From: Azorinus chamasolen
Lineage: Eukaryota; Mollusca; Bivalvia; Cardiida; Solecurtidae
DNA: 64,000 bases
Reading direction: 5' to 3'
Assembly (NCBI GenBank): GCA_963576725.1
Contig: OY755240.1
Span: 33,360,620-33,424,619, forward strand
In this document: positions 42,801-45,096 of the stretch, piece after piece
Layout of the letters: the number at the start of each line of letters is the position of its first letter
How positions within the stretch are numbered: the stretch's first letter is position 1
Made by a program: the position numbers and the translations under genes
The notes under the pieces: model-generated
What the model was told of the DNA's origin: nothing
The model's input: the letters and a program-made list of their open reading frames with translations, nothing else
Databases searched by the model: none

Positions 42801-45096
42801 GCAGACTGATCAGACAGCTCCGGCTCCTATAGGAGCCGTCTGATCTTGGTATGCTCTGTTTACAAAGGCATAGAAAGGTGTGTTATGTAGCACAGCTTCC
42901 AACAGGTTTGTATCCTCTAACTACCATCTCTGACAGGCAGGGGGAGATAAGCCAGCCCTATCTCTACTCCACATCTGCTGCCAGTCTGGGTGAAGTGTGG
43001 GAAACACAAGTTGGGTAGTAATTGGTGTACAAAATCGAATCAAAATACTTGAGACAACTAAAAAAACTTTGTCATGTTAGTTGGCTATTTTGTGTGTGTG
43101 TGTGTTGCTTCTTTTTGCTTGGGCTTGTAAATGTGAACAAAGTAAATTTATCAATCACAAACAATAGTCTTAATCCTTTCCCTCATACAAAATGCTTTTT
43201 CACGTCTTTGCCAAAAGGTTAAGACCCATATCTAACAGCTCCTGTAGGAACAGTCTGATCAGGGTCTGCTCTGTTTGCTTGTGATATAATATAGATATGA
43301 TTCTACATTTTGTGTTAAGGCCAAAGATTCCTATGTCTATGACCACTGATGCCAGGCGCATGACATATTTCTTTCGTGTAGTATCTAATACTACGTAAAG
43401 GCAGAAAATTGCACTAACTACATTCTACGTCTTTTTACGACGTCAATTTCCGCTCAATTTTAATCAAATAAGATTCATTACACGCAGAAATGTCCAGTCT
43501 TTGAAATAAACACCATCGATGATCATGCCGATCATTGGCCTAAAAATTACTGTACTGAGATGATAAACTCTAACTCGGCTTTAGTTGACCGAGTCCGAAT
43601 ACCGACACATGTATGTATGTATGTACATGTGTTGACAGCCGCTGTGGAAAATCTCCAGTCAATACCGACACATGCATGTATGTACATGTGTTGACAACCG
43701 CTGCAGAAAATCTCCAGGGTCGTAGAAACAGAAGTAACTTTGTGGTTGACATTGACAGTAAGTTTAATTTTTATGTTAGATTTATTGAAGGATAGTGTAA
43801 CACGGACATGAGATTCGGTGTGACTTTCGATGTCATCAGTCGTGAAAATGTACATGTATGTGTCCGTAGCGACTCGGTCGACTAAAGCTAAGATGGAGTT
43901 TATTGTCTCAGTACAGTAATTTTTCTGCTAATGATCGGCATCAATGGCTTGTATTTTAAACTCTAGACATTTCTGTGTGTAATGAATCATATTCTATTAA
44001 AATCGAGCCAAAATTGACGCCGTAACAAGACGCTGAATGTAGTTGGTGCAATTATTTCTGCCATTTTGGACCATTTAGTTACACAACTTTACATAGTATT
44101 ATACTATACGAAACTGTCACTCGCCTTTATAGCAATTAGTCTAATCAATTAATATTACTGATGTCATTTTCTTCTTACATGAATATTCATGGTGTAAAGG
44201 GTTAATAAAGATGAAATTTAGATGACTGTTTTATATAATACTTTAGAGCAGACCGTTTTTAGAGAACTCCTACAGGATAAGTCTGATTTAACCCTTTCCC
44301 TAATGCATTTGCAAACAGAGTAGACCCAGATCAGACAGCTCCTAGGAGTCGTCTGATCAGGGTCTGCTCTGTTTTCTACTATTATTTAATAGATCTGTTT
44401 CTTTACTTTCTAAATTGGCTACAATATTCCACCTTCCATTATAAGTATTTTGTCCATGCATATTCAGTAGGTATTGAAATTTGGAAAGAACAGGGAAATG
44501 GTTAAGGCTACTCTGTTTGCAAAGGTATTAACAGTTTAGATCCTGATGAGATGCTGCATTGCGGTTTTGCCGCTAGCGTGCAGAGAGAGAGATTTAAGCT
44601 TCTAAATAAAATGTACACGTGTATCAATAATTATGGTTAGACCAACATCCTCCCTCATCAAGGCTGTGCCCTATTATAGTGATCTCCATTTAGAGTTTCT
44701 AAATTACTGTTGTAGGCATTGATAGAATTGTTTTTGTCAGTGAGTAAACCCTTTCCTCCATACGCTATTTTTAGACACAACCTCTTTGAATGAATCTACC
44801 CAAAAGGAGCATTTACTAGAGAAAAGTAAAATTTTAGAATTTTTTAGTTTGAAACCATTGTGATAACTAGAGCATTTGCTTCTATAGGAGCAAATGCTCT
44901 ATTTATCACAATGGTTTCAAGAAGTGTAATTACAGAGGCGTAGAAAGGCGTATTTATGGAGGAAAGGGTTAAAGTCTGTAGCAGGTTCAATCTGTCTTCA
45001 CCTGTTGGTGATCAGTTTCAACTCACACCATGTAAACATGAGCAACAGTTTTCATACCTCTACATCTGTTGAACTCATTGTCTGTACAAAACTCAT
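738..45096 (-). CDS. SEPTIN2-like: Septin, SEPT2 group (partial, 9 exons seen)
   Basis: Septins are GTP-binding proteins that assemble into hetero-oligomeric filaments at the cell cortex, cytokinetic ring and membranes. Nine minus-strand exons join in frame: 45096-45058, 39294-39189, 28167-28081, 13261-13138, 9266-9132, 8426-8309, 6316-6215, 2852-2707 and 842-738. They total 962 coding bases, about 320 codons, with no stop. Visible in order are the polybasic segment before the G domain, P-loop GESGLGKS, switch DTPGFGD, AKAD (the septin form of the G4 motif), and septin-unique-element residues around [17 protein letters not shown]2-group proteins are about 360 residues, so roughly the last 40, normally including a coiled coil, should lie left of the window. 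Spacing of motifs matches vertebrate SEPT2 and SEPT5 from memory. The group assignment (SEPT1/2/4/5 type) is firm; one-to-one orthology with SEPT2 is inference. Introns reach about 15 kb through repeat accumulation. Confidence 0.95.
900..1137 (+). mobile_element. Family A MITE, full length
   Basis: TTAACCCTTTCCCTGTTC at the left, AGGAAAGGGTTAA at the right, with TTAA at both ends. The internal hairpin arms are GCAGACCCTGATCAGA and TCTGATCTGGGTCTAC. Confidence 0.88.
1137..1316. mobile_element. Family D hairpin element, diverged
   Basis: GTGGCCATTCA is followed by AAAGCAGGCGGTTGCTTC, then AAAAGTAATGCAGAAA-CTCCTATAGGA and an inverted arm ending CCACCTGCCTT. The arms match other D copies, but the outer ends are degraded. 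It directly abuts the family A copy at 900-1137. Confidence 0.65.
1319..1725 (+). mobile_element. Family A copy interrupted by repeat J
   Basis: The left arm (AACCCTTTATCTCAAGAATA) and the body (ATCATTAATATTTATCAGC, then the AGAAACTGTAGAATGAGATC segment) belong to one family A element. They are separated by about 240 bp of unrelated sequence, repeat J at 1353-1590. The right end is lost. Confidence 0.7.
1353..1590. repeat. Dispersed repeat J, copy 1
   Basis: Shares long stretches with 37823-38033, including GAGGGCCCTGTAATCAAGGG and CTAGACATAGTGATCTGATT, and a GACAGACAG-type simple repeat near its right end. Both copies lie inside family A elements. Confidence 0.75.
1810..2075. repeat. Fragment of a GTGCGTCACCAACGC-type interspersed repeat
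   Basis: Starts near AAACAAGAGACGCGTGCGTC and ends in a CGACGACGACAACGCC simple stretch. This is the layout of the longer AACAAGA elements here, but without a tandem array. A related fragment, GGGTGCCAACGCTC, is at 18676. Confidence 0.45.
2098..2275 (+). mobile_element. Family C MITE, diverged
   Basis: TAACCTTTACAATGCTGAAT at the left and the C hairpin (GTGCAGACCCTGATGAGA, apex GGCTCCTCTAGGAGCC). The right-hand terminal GGGTTAA is lost. A short family A fragment (CTCTGTTTGCTAATGGAATA) follows to about 2390. Confidence 0.65.
2707..2852 (-). CDS. SEPTIN2-like: Septin exon: septin unique element
   Basis: Encodes [20 protein letters not shown], then [20 protein letters not shown] and [13 protein letters not shown] is the G5-like segment, and [13 protein letters not shown] lies in the septin unique element that forms filament interfaces. 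The acceptor is TTTTACAG and the donor GTAAGT. It ends after two bases of an isoleucine codon. Confidence 0.97.
3064..3271 (+). mobile_element. Family A MITE with shortened hairpin
   Basis: TTAACCCTTTACTCCATGAA at the left, GGAGTAAAGAGTTAA at the right. The hairpin right arm is deleted after the apex GGCTCCTATAGGAGC, joining directly to TTGCAAATGTG. Confidence 0.85.
3303..3530. mobile_element. Family B MITE, full length
   Basis: A model copy of 228 bp from TTAACCCTTTCCTCCATA to TATGGAGGAAAGGGTTAA. It is palindromic throughout, and its central stem runs from AAACCATTGTGATAAATAG to its inverted copy with apex GCTCCTATAGGAAC. Confidence 0.93.
3558..5650. mobile_element. Family A copy split by a tandem-repeat element
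   Basis: The left part runs from TGATGAATATTCATG through a hairpin to TTATGTCAAAGC. The right part resumes at 5610 with ATCAGCTAATAAATATTCAT. The inserted DNA is the element at 3799-5600. Confidence 0.6.
3799..5600 (+). mobile_element. AACAAGA-type element with about ten 165-bp tandem repeats
   Basis: The start carries the hairpin GGGCCAGAATGGCCC followed by GCGCTCACC. The body is an array with units about 160-166 bp apart, tracked by GAACATGATGC. The end is a GACGACGCA-type stretch and the hairpin GAGCACTTTGTGCTC inside GCTCACC...GGTGAGC. Short open frames inside are repeat units, not genes. Layout recalls bivalve 'pearl' elements and Helitron-derived elements with tandem cores; that relationship is inference. 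Confidence 0.8.
5651..6214. other. Septin intron, no recognised repeat
   Basis: AT-rich intron sequence with no repeat family, exon or structured element that I can identify. Confidence 0.6.
6215..6316 (-). CDS. SEPTIN2-like: Septin exon: acidic DEDED segment
   Basis: Thirty-four codons in phase 0 at both ends, encoding [18 protein letters not shown], then [16 protein letters not shown]. The acidic run corresponds to the S/D-DEDEDFK stretch of SEPT2 and SEPT5. The acceptor is TTTCATTGCAG and the donor GTGAGC. Confidence 0.96.
6720..7560. repeat. Two related repeat blocks around 165-bp units
   Basis: The blocks at about 6780-7000 and 7260-7470 share TAAACGCAAA, GGATATAC.TACCGGGAC, GCATGTCCAGATAAA and GACAGACAG followed by CCATTCCATAATGC. 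Between them lie about two units of the 165-bp repeat seen at 25321-25980 (CATAATTCTGTCAAAATGCT). The start, AACAAGAGTGCCAGTGGGCA, resembles other AACAAGA elements. Confidence 0.65.
7934..8189 (+). mobile_element. Family A2 MITE, full length
   Basis: TTAACCCTTCACCTGTTC to GAAGGAAAGGGTTAA. The outer arms differ from A (TACTGAACATTCATGGAC, then AACGAAATATGGAAGATGG), but the hairpin core is the A type. A partial family A copy lacking its left arm follows to about 8300. Confidence 0.85.
8309..8426 (-). CDS. SEPTIN2-like: Septin exon: G4 motif AKAD
   Basis: Encodes [20 protein letters not shown], then [23 protein letters not shown] is the guanine-specificity motif in septins. The acceptor is TTTTTGACAG and the donor GTGAGC, ending in phase 0. 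Confidence 0.97.
8427..9131. other. Septin intron with family A fragment
   Basis: About 8470-8600 resembles a family A piece (GACATCACAAAATAAATTA, CATAAGCAAACAGCAGACAC). The rest has a small inverted repeat near 8836-8885 (AAACGGTCAAATTGGCC...) and nothing else recognisable. Confidence 0.5.
9132..9266 (-). CDS. SEPTIN2-like: Septin exon: central G domain
   Basis: Encodes [20 protein letters not shown], then [20 protein letters not shown] and PSGHG. ESGLNRR and DNRVHCC are septin signature stretches. The acceptor is CTTTTCAG and the donor GTAAGA. It starts with one base and ends with two bases of split codons, both matching the neighbouring exons. Confidence 0.97.
9456..9662 (-). mobile_element. 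Family A MITE, reverse
   Basis: TGATCCTTTCC to GGGAAAGGGTTAA. The core hairpin sits at the left (GCAAACAGAGTAGACCC...), with the ATGAATATTCATGATT arm at the right. Confidence 0.82.
9690..9935. repeat. AACAAGAGTGTTC repeat fragment
   Basis: Starts AACAAGAGTGTTCGAAGGAA, with a hairpin GTGTTC...GAACAC, and ends in GACAGACAGACGGACGG and a GTGTGACACACTGCC hairpin. A related start (AGCAAGAGTGTTCAATAGAA) is at 31872. Confidence 0.5.
9986..10242 (+). mobile_element. Family C MITE
   Basis: CTAACTCTTTGAATGTTGAA to CATTCAAAGGGTTAA. The core is expanded by a partial duplication of the GACTGCAGACCCTGATCAGA arm. Confidence 0.8.
10655..10899 (-). mobile_element. Family A MITE, reverse
   Basis: Left TTAACCCTAGGCCTTTCC, right GGGAAAGTGTTGA. 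The full hairpin has apex CACCTGTAGGAGC. Confidence 0.82.
11040..11398 (-). mobile_element. Family A fragments
   Basis: A reverse A core (GCAAACAGAGCAGACAGATC...GTTTGCTCTGTTTGCTT) is followed by the ATAAATATTCATAGTCATTA arm, then a second right-hand end GAGGGAAAGGGTTAA at 11398. Confidence 0.6.
11462..11867 (+). mobile_element. Family C copy interrupted by family B
   Basis: The left part is ACCCATGCAATGCTGAATTT to AACAGTCCATCATACT. The right part resumes AGATGTAGTCCAGTCAGTAC and carries the hairpin CAGTACCTGATCAGAGGAC and its inverted arm. The family B element at 11509-11713 lies between them. Confidence 0.85.
11509..11713. mobile_element. Family B MITE inserted at TTAA in family C
   Basis: TTAACCCATTCCCTCATAG to ATGAGGGAATGGGTTAA, with the central hairpin apex GCTCCTATAGGAGC. 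TTAA is present on both sides. Intact C copies have a single TTAA at this point (for example near 21678 and 27511), so this is a visible 4-bp target duplication. Confidence 0.95.
12157..12385. mobile_element. Family B MITE nested in family C
   Basis: TTAACCCATTCCTCCATAG to GGAGGAAATGGTTAA. The hairpin apex is GCTCCATAGGAGC, one base shorter than usual. It contains a T-run of about 14. Confidence 0.92.
12421..12546 (-). mobile_element. Family A deletion derivative
   Basis: A 126-bp A element: TTAACCCTTTCCTCCATAAG at the left and ATTCATGAGATACAGGGTTAA at the right. The hairpin is mostly deleted after AACAGAGTA. It sits at a TTAA within the family C copy. Confidence 0.85.
12632..12882 (+). mobile_element. 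Family A2 MITE, full length
   Basis: TTAACCCTTTCCCCGTTCTG to GAAGGAAAAGGTTAA. It shares TACTGAATATTCGTGGAC and TTAGCGAAATATC with the other A2 copies. The apex is CGGCTCCTATAGGAGCC. Confidence 0.88.
13138..13261 (-). CDS. SEPTIN2-like: Septin exon: switch regions and G3 motif
   Basis: Encodes [20 protein letters not shown], then [28 protein letters not shown] is the G3 motif contacting Mg2+ and the gamma phosphate. The acceptor is GCATTTCAG and the donor GTATGT. The exon ends with TG of a cysteine codon finished by the C that opens the next exon. Open frame past the donor is intron read-through. Confidence 0.97.
13375..13480 (+). mobile_element. Family A left-arm fragment
   Basis: TTAACCCTTTACTCCATGAA followed by ATGACAGCATGAATATTAAA. 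It stops before the hairpin. Confidence 0.7.
13496..13957 (-). mobile_element. Family A copy (reverse) interrupted by family B
   Basis: TTAACCTTTTACTTCATG, full hairpin, then TTTCTGCCAAGG. B is inserted at 13644-13879, after which the A body resumes GTACCATTATAAAACTGC and ends near GGCTTAGG. Confidence 0.85.
13644..13879. mobile_element. Family B MITE nested in family A
   Basis: TTAACTCATTACCTCATAGG to AAGGGAATGGGTTAA, with a TTAA on each side. The central stem at 13750-13817 is 68 nt with one mismatch. Confidence 0.94.
14025..14230. repeat. Tandem triplication, about 60 bp units, of a family A segment
   Basis: ATAGCAGTAGAGAATGAG, TATTAACACACAGAGCAAAC and CCTAATC.GATAACTCCT repeat three times. 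The ACAGAGCAAACCCTAATC part is a diverged hairpin arm. Confidence 0.75.
14601..14826 (-). mobile_element. Family A MITE, reverse, diverged
   Basis: TCATTCCTTTACTTTGTAG at the left, hairpin GCAAATAGAGTAGACCATG...GGTCTGCTCCATTTGC, and the ATGAATATTCATC arm at the right. Confidence 0.7.
14887..17282. mobile_element. Inverted-repeat element with TIR GCCTAGTTTACATTT
   Basis: GCCTAGTTTACATTT at 14888-14902 is matched by AAATGTAAACTAGGC at 17268-17282, with ATTA adjoining both ends. The left part (to about 15370) is richer in CG steps than its surroundings (GGTCGTACGATC, CGGAGGCCGC). The rest is taken up by the tandem-repeat element at 15374-17220. The right remnant is AATCGCAGACAAAGAAATCA. No transposase frame is visible. 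Confidence 0.7.
15374..17220 (+). mobile_element. AACAAGA-type element with tandem repeats, nested
   Basis: Starts AACAAGATGTG with ATGCCCCCT and ends TGGGGGGGCATAAAA, so the two ends pair. The body has about 12 units built on GACCTTTGACC, TGTGCAGCTTCATGAGATAC and AAAAGTTATGGCCAATGTTA. Early units are about 130 bp apart; later ones are longer. A CAAACAGACAAACAGACA stretch precedes the end. Confidence 0.75.
17635..17972 (+). mobile_element. Family C copy interrupted by family A, then by D
   Basis: AACCCTTTGAATGCTGAAAT, GGTCCATCACTGTT, then A at 17669-17904, then GTTCATTTAGTATAAATGGC and AAATGACTAACAGTATACAC, then the family D element. The A insertion point is the same C position used by B at 11509. 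Confidence 0.8.
17669..17904 (-). mobile_element. Family A MITE nested in family C
   Basis: TTGAACCTTTCCCCTC (left TTAA mutated to TTGA) to ACAGGTAAAGGGTTAA. The hairpin is shortened at its apex (ACAACTCCTGATCAGGG). Confidence 0.85.
17974..18181. mobile_element. Family D MITE, full length
   Basis: TACAGTAAAACCCCTCTAAA at the left, inverted as TTTAGGGGGGTTTTACTGTA at the right. The internal stem CTTAATGCAGGGTGAAAGTC pairs with its inverted copy, with apex ACTCCTCTAGGATT. Confidence 0.88.
18494..18662 (-). mobile_element. Family A MITE, truncated at right
   Basis: TTAACCCTTACCTCAGACAC, then a hairpin with a decayed right arm, then GTAAATACACCATTATAT. It is cut off by an unrelated sequence (GCATCGCATGCGGGTGCC). 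Confidence 0.7.
18925..20364 (+). mobile_element. Tandem-repeat element, about eight 155-bp units
   Basis: Starts near ACGGATGTCTCCCCTC and ends with the palindrome ATGTCTCCCCC...GGGGGGAGACAT at 20330-20362. Units are tracked by GGGCAATAACTCC at 19203, 19358, 19515, 19669, 19824, 19979 and 20135, spaced 154-157 bp. A GACAGACGGACAGACAGACA stretch precedes the end. Open frames across it are repeat artefacts. Confidence 0.82.
20660..20870. repeat. 42-bp minisatellite, five units
   Basis: ATCAGTTTGATCTAGGTCTG plus CACTATTTGACTGTCCTT repeats with GTTTGATCTAGG at 20669, 20710, 20752, 20794 and 20836. The unit resembles the family A/C hairpin right arm (TCTGATCTGGGTCTACACTG). Confidence 0.85.
20934..21360. 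mobile_element. Cluster of three family A pieces
   Basis: A left-arm fragment is at 20934-21000. A near-complete reverse copy is at about 21006-21240 (apex CCGCTCCTATAGGAGCC). A forward remnant ending GGCGTGGAAAAGCGTT lies at about 21245-21352. Confidence 0.7.
21638..21827 (+). mobile_element. Family C MITE
   Basis: TTAAATGCTGATTTTTCAAA to TGTCAAAGGATTAA. It has an uninterrupted GTCATTGTTTAACGATGGTC, the empty form of the TTAA site hit in other C copies. Confidence 0.85.
21850..22040. repeat. Remnant of a CAGTTTGACCTTGACC repeat element
   Basis: One unit of the GACCTTGACC...TTCATGAGATG type seen at 15374-17220, followed by AGACAGACAAAGGC and GATCTTTGGGGCATAAAAA, a single-unit version of that element. 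Confidence 0.55.
22052..22980 (-). mobile_element. Family A copy (reverse) carrying an ACGT-rich insertion
   Basis: TTAACCCTTTATTCCATAAG, full hairpin, GATATGATTCTATAGTTTTT; interrupted at about 22239-22907; resumes AGATTAATCCAG and ends CATGGCGTAAAGAATTAA. Confidence 0.82.
22239..22907. mobile_element. Inverted-repeat element rich in ACGT/GTGCGT motifs
   Basis: TGGTCACAACC at 22241-22251 pairs with GGTTGTGACCA at 22895-22905. The interior is dense in CACGT, GTGCG, CGTACG and TGCGCA, and is clearly richer in CG steps than all neighbours. Short open frames on both strands reflect the composition; none looks like a transposase. Confidence 0.75.
23010..23175. repeat. Single-unit AACAAGATG repeat
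   Basis: AACAAGATGTTTGTGAGAC, then GACCTTTGACCTTGATG, ACCCCTAAAAATGTTTGCC and ACCAACAGACAGAGCAAAAA. This is the layout of the 15374-17220 element with one unit. Confidence 0.55.
23445..23660 (+). mobile_element. Family A2 MITE abutting family A
   Basis: TTAACCCTTTACCGGTTTC to GAAGGAAAGGGTTAA. Its right TTAA (23657-23660) is also the left TTAA of the next element. Confidence 0.87.
23657..23900 (+). mobile_element. Family A MITE sharing a TTAA with A2
   Basis: TTAACCCTCGACTCCATTAA to GGCATAAAGGGTTAG. The hairpin apex is TTCCTGCAGGAGC. Confidence 0.87.
24053..24259. mobile_element. Family D MITE, full length
   Basis: TACAGAACAACCTCTCTATA at the left and TATAGAGAGGTTTTACTGTA at the right. The internal stem is GCTTAAAGCAAGATGAAAGT with apex GCTCCTATAGGAGC. 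Confidence 0.9.
24408..25120. repeat. 33-bp minisatellite, left block (about 21 units)
   Basis: The unit contains ATTGAGTAAGAGGCCCTACC and CTGYGTACATACC. As 33 is a multiple of 3 and the unit lacks stops in most frames, long open frames appear on both strands; I do not call them genes. Confidence 0.93.
25121..26016 (+). mobile_element. AACAAGA-type element with four 165-bp units, inside the minisatellite
   Basis: Starts AACAAGAGCTGTCACAGGAC followed by GCGCGCTCGACTATTC, and ends CGAATAGTCGAGCAAAA, so GCTCGACTATTC is inverted at the other end. Units are tracked by AAAATGCTTGACAGAGT at 25332, 25497, 25660 and 25825. The same 33-bp array continues on both sides. Confidence 0.85.
26017..27310. 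repeat. 33-bp minisatellite, right block (about 38 units)
   Basis: Same unit as the left block, but most copies read CACTGAGTAAGAGGCCCTGC and CCTGTGTACATAC, with higher-order variants such as CTGACTAAAATGTCC. Open frames of 350-380 codons run across it in three frames on two strands, giving 11-residue repeats; these are products of the unit length. Confidence 0.93.
27455..27652 (+). mobile_element. Family C MITE, left end eroded
   Basis: GCCCATCAGTGTTTAACTAG to GCATTTAAAGGGTTAA. The hairpin is shortened, with GACCAGAGGGCCTCTGATC at its centre. The TTAA target site is uninterrupted. Confidence 0.75.
27653..28080. other. Septin intron without recognised repeats
   Basis: Contains one T-rich open frame (27715-27939, plus strand) with no recognisable domain. 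I take it as intron. Confidence 0.5.
28081..28167 (-). CDS. SEPTIN2-like: Septin exon: P-loop (G1)
   Basis: Completes the split glycine codon and encodes [16 protein letters not shown], then [21 protein letters not shown] is the nucleotide-phosphate-binding P-loop (GxxxxGKS). The acceptor is TATTTTCAG and the donor GTAGGT, ending in phase 1. All key P-loop residues are present. Confidence 0.97.
28222..28375 (+). mobile_element. Family A MITE, truncated at hairpin
   Basis: TTAACCTTTTACTCCATGAA through to CAAACAGAGCAGACATTGAT, then unrelated sequence. Confidence 0.75.
28515..28775. repeat. 15-20 bp minisatellite CAGTGCAGACCCAGATCATA
   Basis: About 13 units alternating with and without ATACAGT or AAACAGT. 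The unit matches the family C hairpin arm GTGCAGACCCTGATCAGA. Flanks contain GCTCCTGAAGACAT on both sides. Confidence 0.85.
29000..30430. repeat. 34-bp minisatellite, about 40 units
   Basis: Units of GTAACTGTATCCATTCTGAT plus ATAACCTGCTGTCC; early units use TTACA in place of GTCCG. Late units show short forms lacking GTATCC. Three units make 102 bp, hence 34-residue repeats in open frames; not coding. Confidence 0.92.
30437..31040. mobile_element. Family C remnants with an inner minisatellite
   Basis: TAACCCTTCTCATGCTGAAT starts a C copy. Its TGCAGACC segment is expanded at 30540-30700 into about seven units of 23 bp (CCTATAGGAGACACAGAGAC). Several partly duplicated C right arms follow (TCTACACTATTTGCAAATGC), each ending near GAGGGTTAA or similar. 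Confidence 0.7.
31322..31556 (+). mobile_element. Family A MITE
   Basis: TTGACCCTTTCCCTGTTGC to TTTAAAGGCTTAA, with complete hairpin arms and apex TTTTCCTACAGGAGA. Confidence 0.82.
31600..31720 (+). mobile_element. Family C hairpin fragment, partly duplicated
   Basis: ATGACAAACAATGCAGACCC, then CTGATCACAGGGCTCCCTG and a second CTGATCAGAGGGCTCCCTG, then the right arm GATCTGGGTCTGTACTG. Outer ends are missing. Confidence 0.65.
31742..31829. mobile_element. Family B deletion derivative without hairpin
   Basis: Only 88 bp: TCAACCCATTCCCTCATATT, GACGCCTCTTTATTCAAAG, then ATGAGGTAATGGGTAA. Both ends are kept, but the centre including the stem is gone. Confidence 0.85.
32036..33690 (+). mobile_element. 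AACAAGA-type element with about nine 165-bp repeats
   Basis: Same family as 3799-5600: starts AACAAGAGGGCCAGAATGGC, units of about 165 bp (CATGATGC at 32196 and 32361 and onward), a GACGACGCACGACGC stretch, and the hairpin GAGCACTTTGTGCTC with final GGTGAGCTAAAA. Confidence 0.88.
33855..34060 (-). mobile_element. Family A MITE, reverse, eroded
   Basis: TAACCCTTTACAACATATAT, then AGATTTGGGTCTGCTCTGTG, AATATAGATCTGATTCAACA and a decayed right arm. The hairpin left arm is missing. Confidence 0.65.
34061..34360. other. Septin intron, nothing recognised
   Basis: Sequence with no family match, exon or tandem structure that I can see. Confidence 0.5.
34364..35410 (+). mobile_element. Family A copy split by element G
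   Basis: Left: CCCTGTTCAATATTCATG to GCAAACAGAGTAGAT. Right: CCTTGAAAAGTTTACATTAT and GAGCTTACAAAATTCATGAT. The inserted block at about 34513-35350 differs from both. Confidence 0.65.
34513..35350. mobile_element. Composite element G with GTGTCCACGGGACAC hairpin
   Basis: AAAATGTGTCCACGGGACAC opens it and CTTAAGGCGGGGACATAAAA closes it. Inside are three partial GGGGAGACACGGTACAACT units. A complete smaller AACAAGA-like element (about 34806-35185: AAGATGTGTTTGTGAAACCA to GATCTGGGGGCATAAAAAG) is nested within it. Confidence 0.6.
35846..36111 (+). mobile_element. Family A MITE
   Basis: TTAACCCTTTCTCTGCTGAA to GGAGTAAAAGTTTGA, with near-complete hairpin arms. Confidence 0.82.
36210..36590. mobile_element. 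Family A fragment and family B right half
   Basis: TTAACCCTTTACCTGATGAA starts an A left arm that fades at about 36340. At about 36445-36570 a B copy lacks its left arm but keeps a stem with a shortened apex (AGAGGCATTTGCAGCTATTT), ending GGGAATGGGTTA. Confidence 0.7.
36591..37190. other. Septin intron, nothing recognised
   Basis: Apparently single-copy intron sequence; no element boundaries found. Confidence 0.5.
37199..37638 (-). mobile_element. Family A copy with family B inserted in its terminal TTAA
   Basis: The A body ends ATTCATGGAGT, where B (37419-37630) interrupts; A then finishes AGGGTTAA. The A end consensus GGAGTAAAGGGTTAA, here changed to GGAGTTTAAAGGG, supplies the extra TTAA. 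Confidence 0.85.
37419..37630. mobile_element. Family B MITE with shortened hairpin
   Basis: TTAACCCATTCCCTCATAGG to GGAGGAAAGGGTTAA. The stem keeps GAAACCATTGTGATAAATTG and its inverse, but the CTCCTATAGGAG apex is deleted (GCATTGTTCTAG). Confidence 0.92.
37730..38148 (-). mobile_element. Family A copy interrupted by repeat J
   Basis: The A hairpin (AGTAGACCCACATCAGATGG...) runs to TTTGCTTGTGAA. Repeat J follows at 37823-38033, then A resumes TAGATCTAGCTGACTACAG and ends ATATTCAACAGGTGAAGGG. Confidence 0.78.
37823..38033. repeat. Dispersed repeat J, copy 2
   Basis: Matches 1353-1590 over CTGACTTAGTCAGAGAGGGC, TCAAGGGCAGATAACTCTAG and CACATCAAAAGTGTTGAC. Confidence 0.75.
38216..38447. repeat. 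31-bp minisatellite, seven to eight units, inside a family A copy
   Basis: CATGAATATTAACATGTAAG plus AAGTAATACAT, nearly identical units. The unit equals the family A left arm (ATGAATATTCATGTAAGAAA, TAATGACATC), and the A body continues at 38448 (TTTTTATAATGGCATAT). Confidence 0.92.
38525..38592. repeat. TTTGGATCC hairpin
   Basis: CAAACAGTTTGGATCC pairs with GGATCCAAACTGCTTG across GATGCGAGTGACTCGTCATC. Similar inverted TTTGGATCC pairs or half-sites are at 20408-20463, 27418-27435 and 49013-49071. Confidence 0.65.
38640..38891 (-). mobile_element. Family A MITE, reverse
   Basis: CCCCTTTGTAAATGAC, hairpin GCAACCAGAGTAGACACAC..., body with a duplicated TATAGATC.GATTCTACAG region, end ATATTCAACAGGGAAAGGCTTAA. 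Confidence 0.75.
39189..39294 (-). CDS. SEPTIN2-like: Septin exon: N-terminal segment and polybasic region
   Basis: Encodes [18 protein letters not shown], then [18 protein letters not shown], nearly the same as this part of vertebrate SEPT2. The basic HRKSVKK stretch corresponds to the phosphoinositide-binding polybasic segment before the G domain. The acceptor is ACCATTCCAG and the donor GTAAGT. The exon ends after the first base of the glycine codon that opens the P-loop. Confidence 0.95.
39300..40395. other. Septin intron, low repeat content
   Basis: Mostly free of recognised elements. A short inverted repeat at about 40168-40220 pairs TACCCCCAGTTTTC with a GGGGGGTAAAAA region, and a TATATATATATATG stretch is near 40360. 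Confidence 0.5.
40405..40560 (-). mobile_element. Family A remnant
   Basis: GTTAACCTTTTCCTTCATAT, half hairpin (AACAGAGCAGACCCAGATTG), GTGCTCATATACCATTATAG and ATTAATGATGTCATTATTT. Confidence 0.65.
40717..42285. mobile_element. Family D copy interrupted by a tandem-repeat element
   Basis: CAGTAAAACATGTCTTAAGC at the left, inverted as GCTTAAGACGGGCGCTCACT at the right. The stem AAAAGTAATGCAGGAAGCTC and inverse lies at 40798-40845. The element at 40888-42249 is inserted right of the stem. Confidence 0.82.
40888..42249 (+). mobile_element. AACAAGA-type element with 145-bp repeats
   Basis: Starts AACAAGAGGGCCAAGATGGC with CGCTCACC. Units of 145-146 bp are tracked by GACCTAGTGACCTAGTTTTT at 41444, 41589, 41734, 41879 and 42025, with diverged units before. 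It ends GACGCACGACGGACGACGG and AGCTCACCCTGAGC...GGTGAGCTAAT. Terminal hairpins resemble the 3799-5600 family, but the internal unit is different. Confidence 0.85.
42300..42890. mobile_element. Family C (reverse) and A/C fragments
   Basis: TAACCCTCTGAATGGAGAGA with AACAGTGTAGTCTACACTGT (hairpin mostly deleted) ends near TTCAGCATTCAAG at 42445. C and A hairpin cores follow at about 42680-42750 (apex GGGCTCCTAGAGGAGCCC) and 42790-42860 (apex GGCTCCTATAGGAGCC). Confidence 0.65.
43170..44205 (-). mobile_element. Family A copy split by a long inverted-repeat element
   Basis: TTAATCCTTTCCCTCATAC, hairpin, GATTCTACATTTTGTGTTAA; interrupted at 43354-44126; resumes TAATCAATTAATATTACTGA and ends CATGGTGTAAAGGGTTAA. 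Confidence 0.82.
43354..44126. mobile_element. 773-bp long-arm palindromic element
   Basis: AGGCGCATGACATATTTCTT at the left is inverted as ACTGTCACTCGCCT at the right. Pairing continues about 250 bp inward (AGTATCTAATACTACGTAAA with TTTACATAGTATTATACTAT; GTACTGAGATGATAAACTC with its inverse). The centre holds a duplicated GACACATG.ATGTATGTACATG and CGCTG..GAAAATCTCCAG segment. No transposase frame. Confidence 0.82.
44288..44505 (-). mobile_element. Family A2 MITE, reverse
   Basis: TTAACCCTTTCCCTAATGC to GGGAAATGGTTAA, with GTCCATGCATATTCAGTAGG, the A2-type arm. Apex AGCTCCTAGGAGTC. Confidence 0.87.
44744..44972. mobile_element. Family B MITE, full length
   Basis: GTAAACCCTTTCCTCCATAC to GGAGGAAAGGGTTAA. 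The stem at 44851-44918 has apex CTTCTATAGGAGC. Confidence 0.92.
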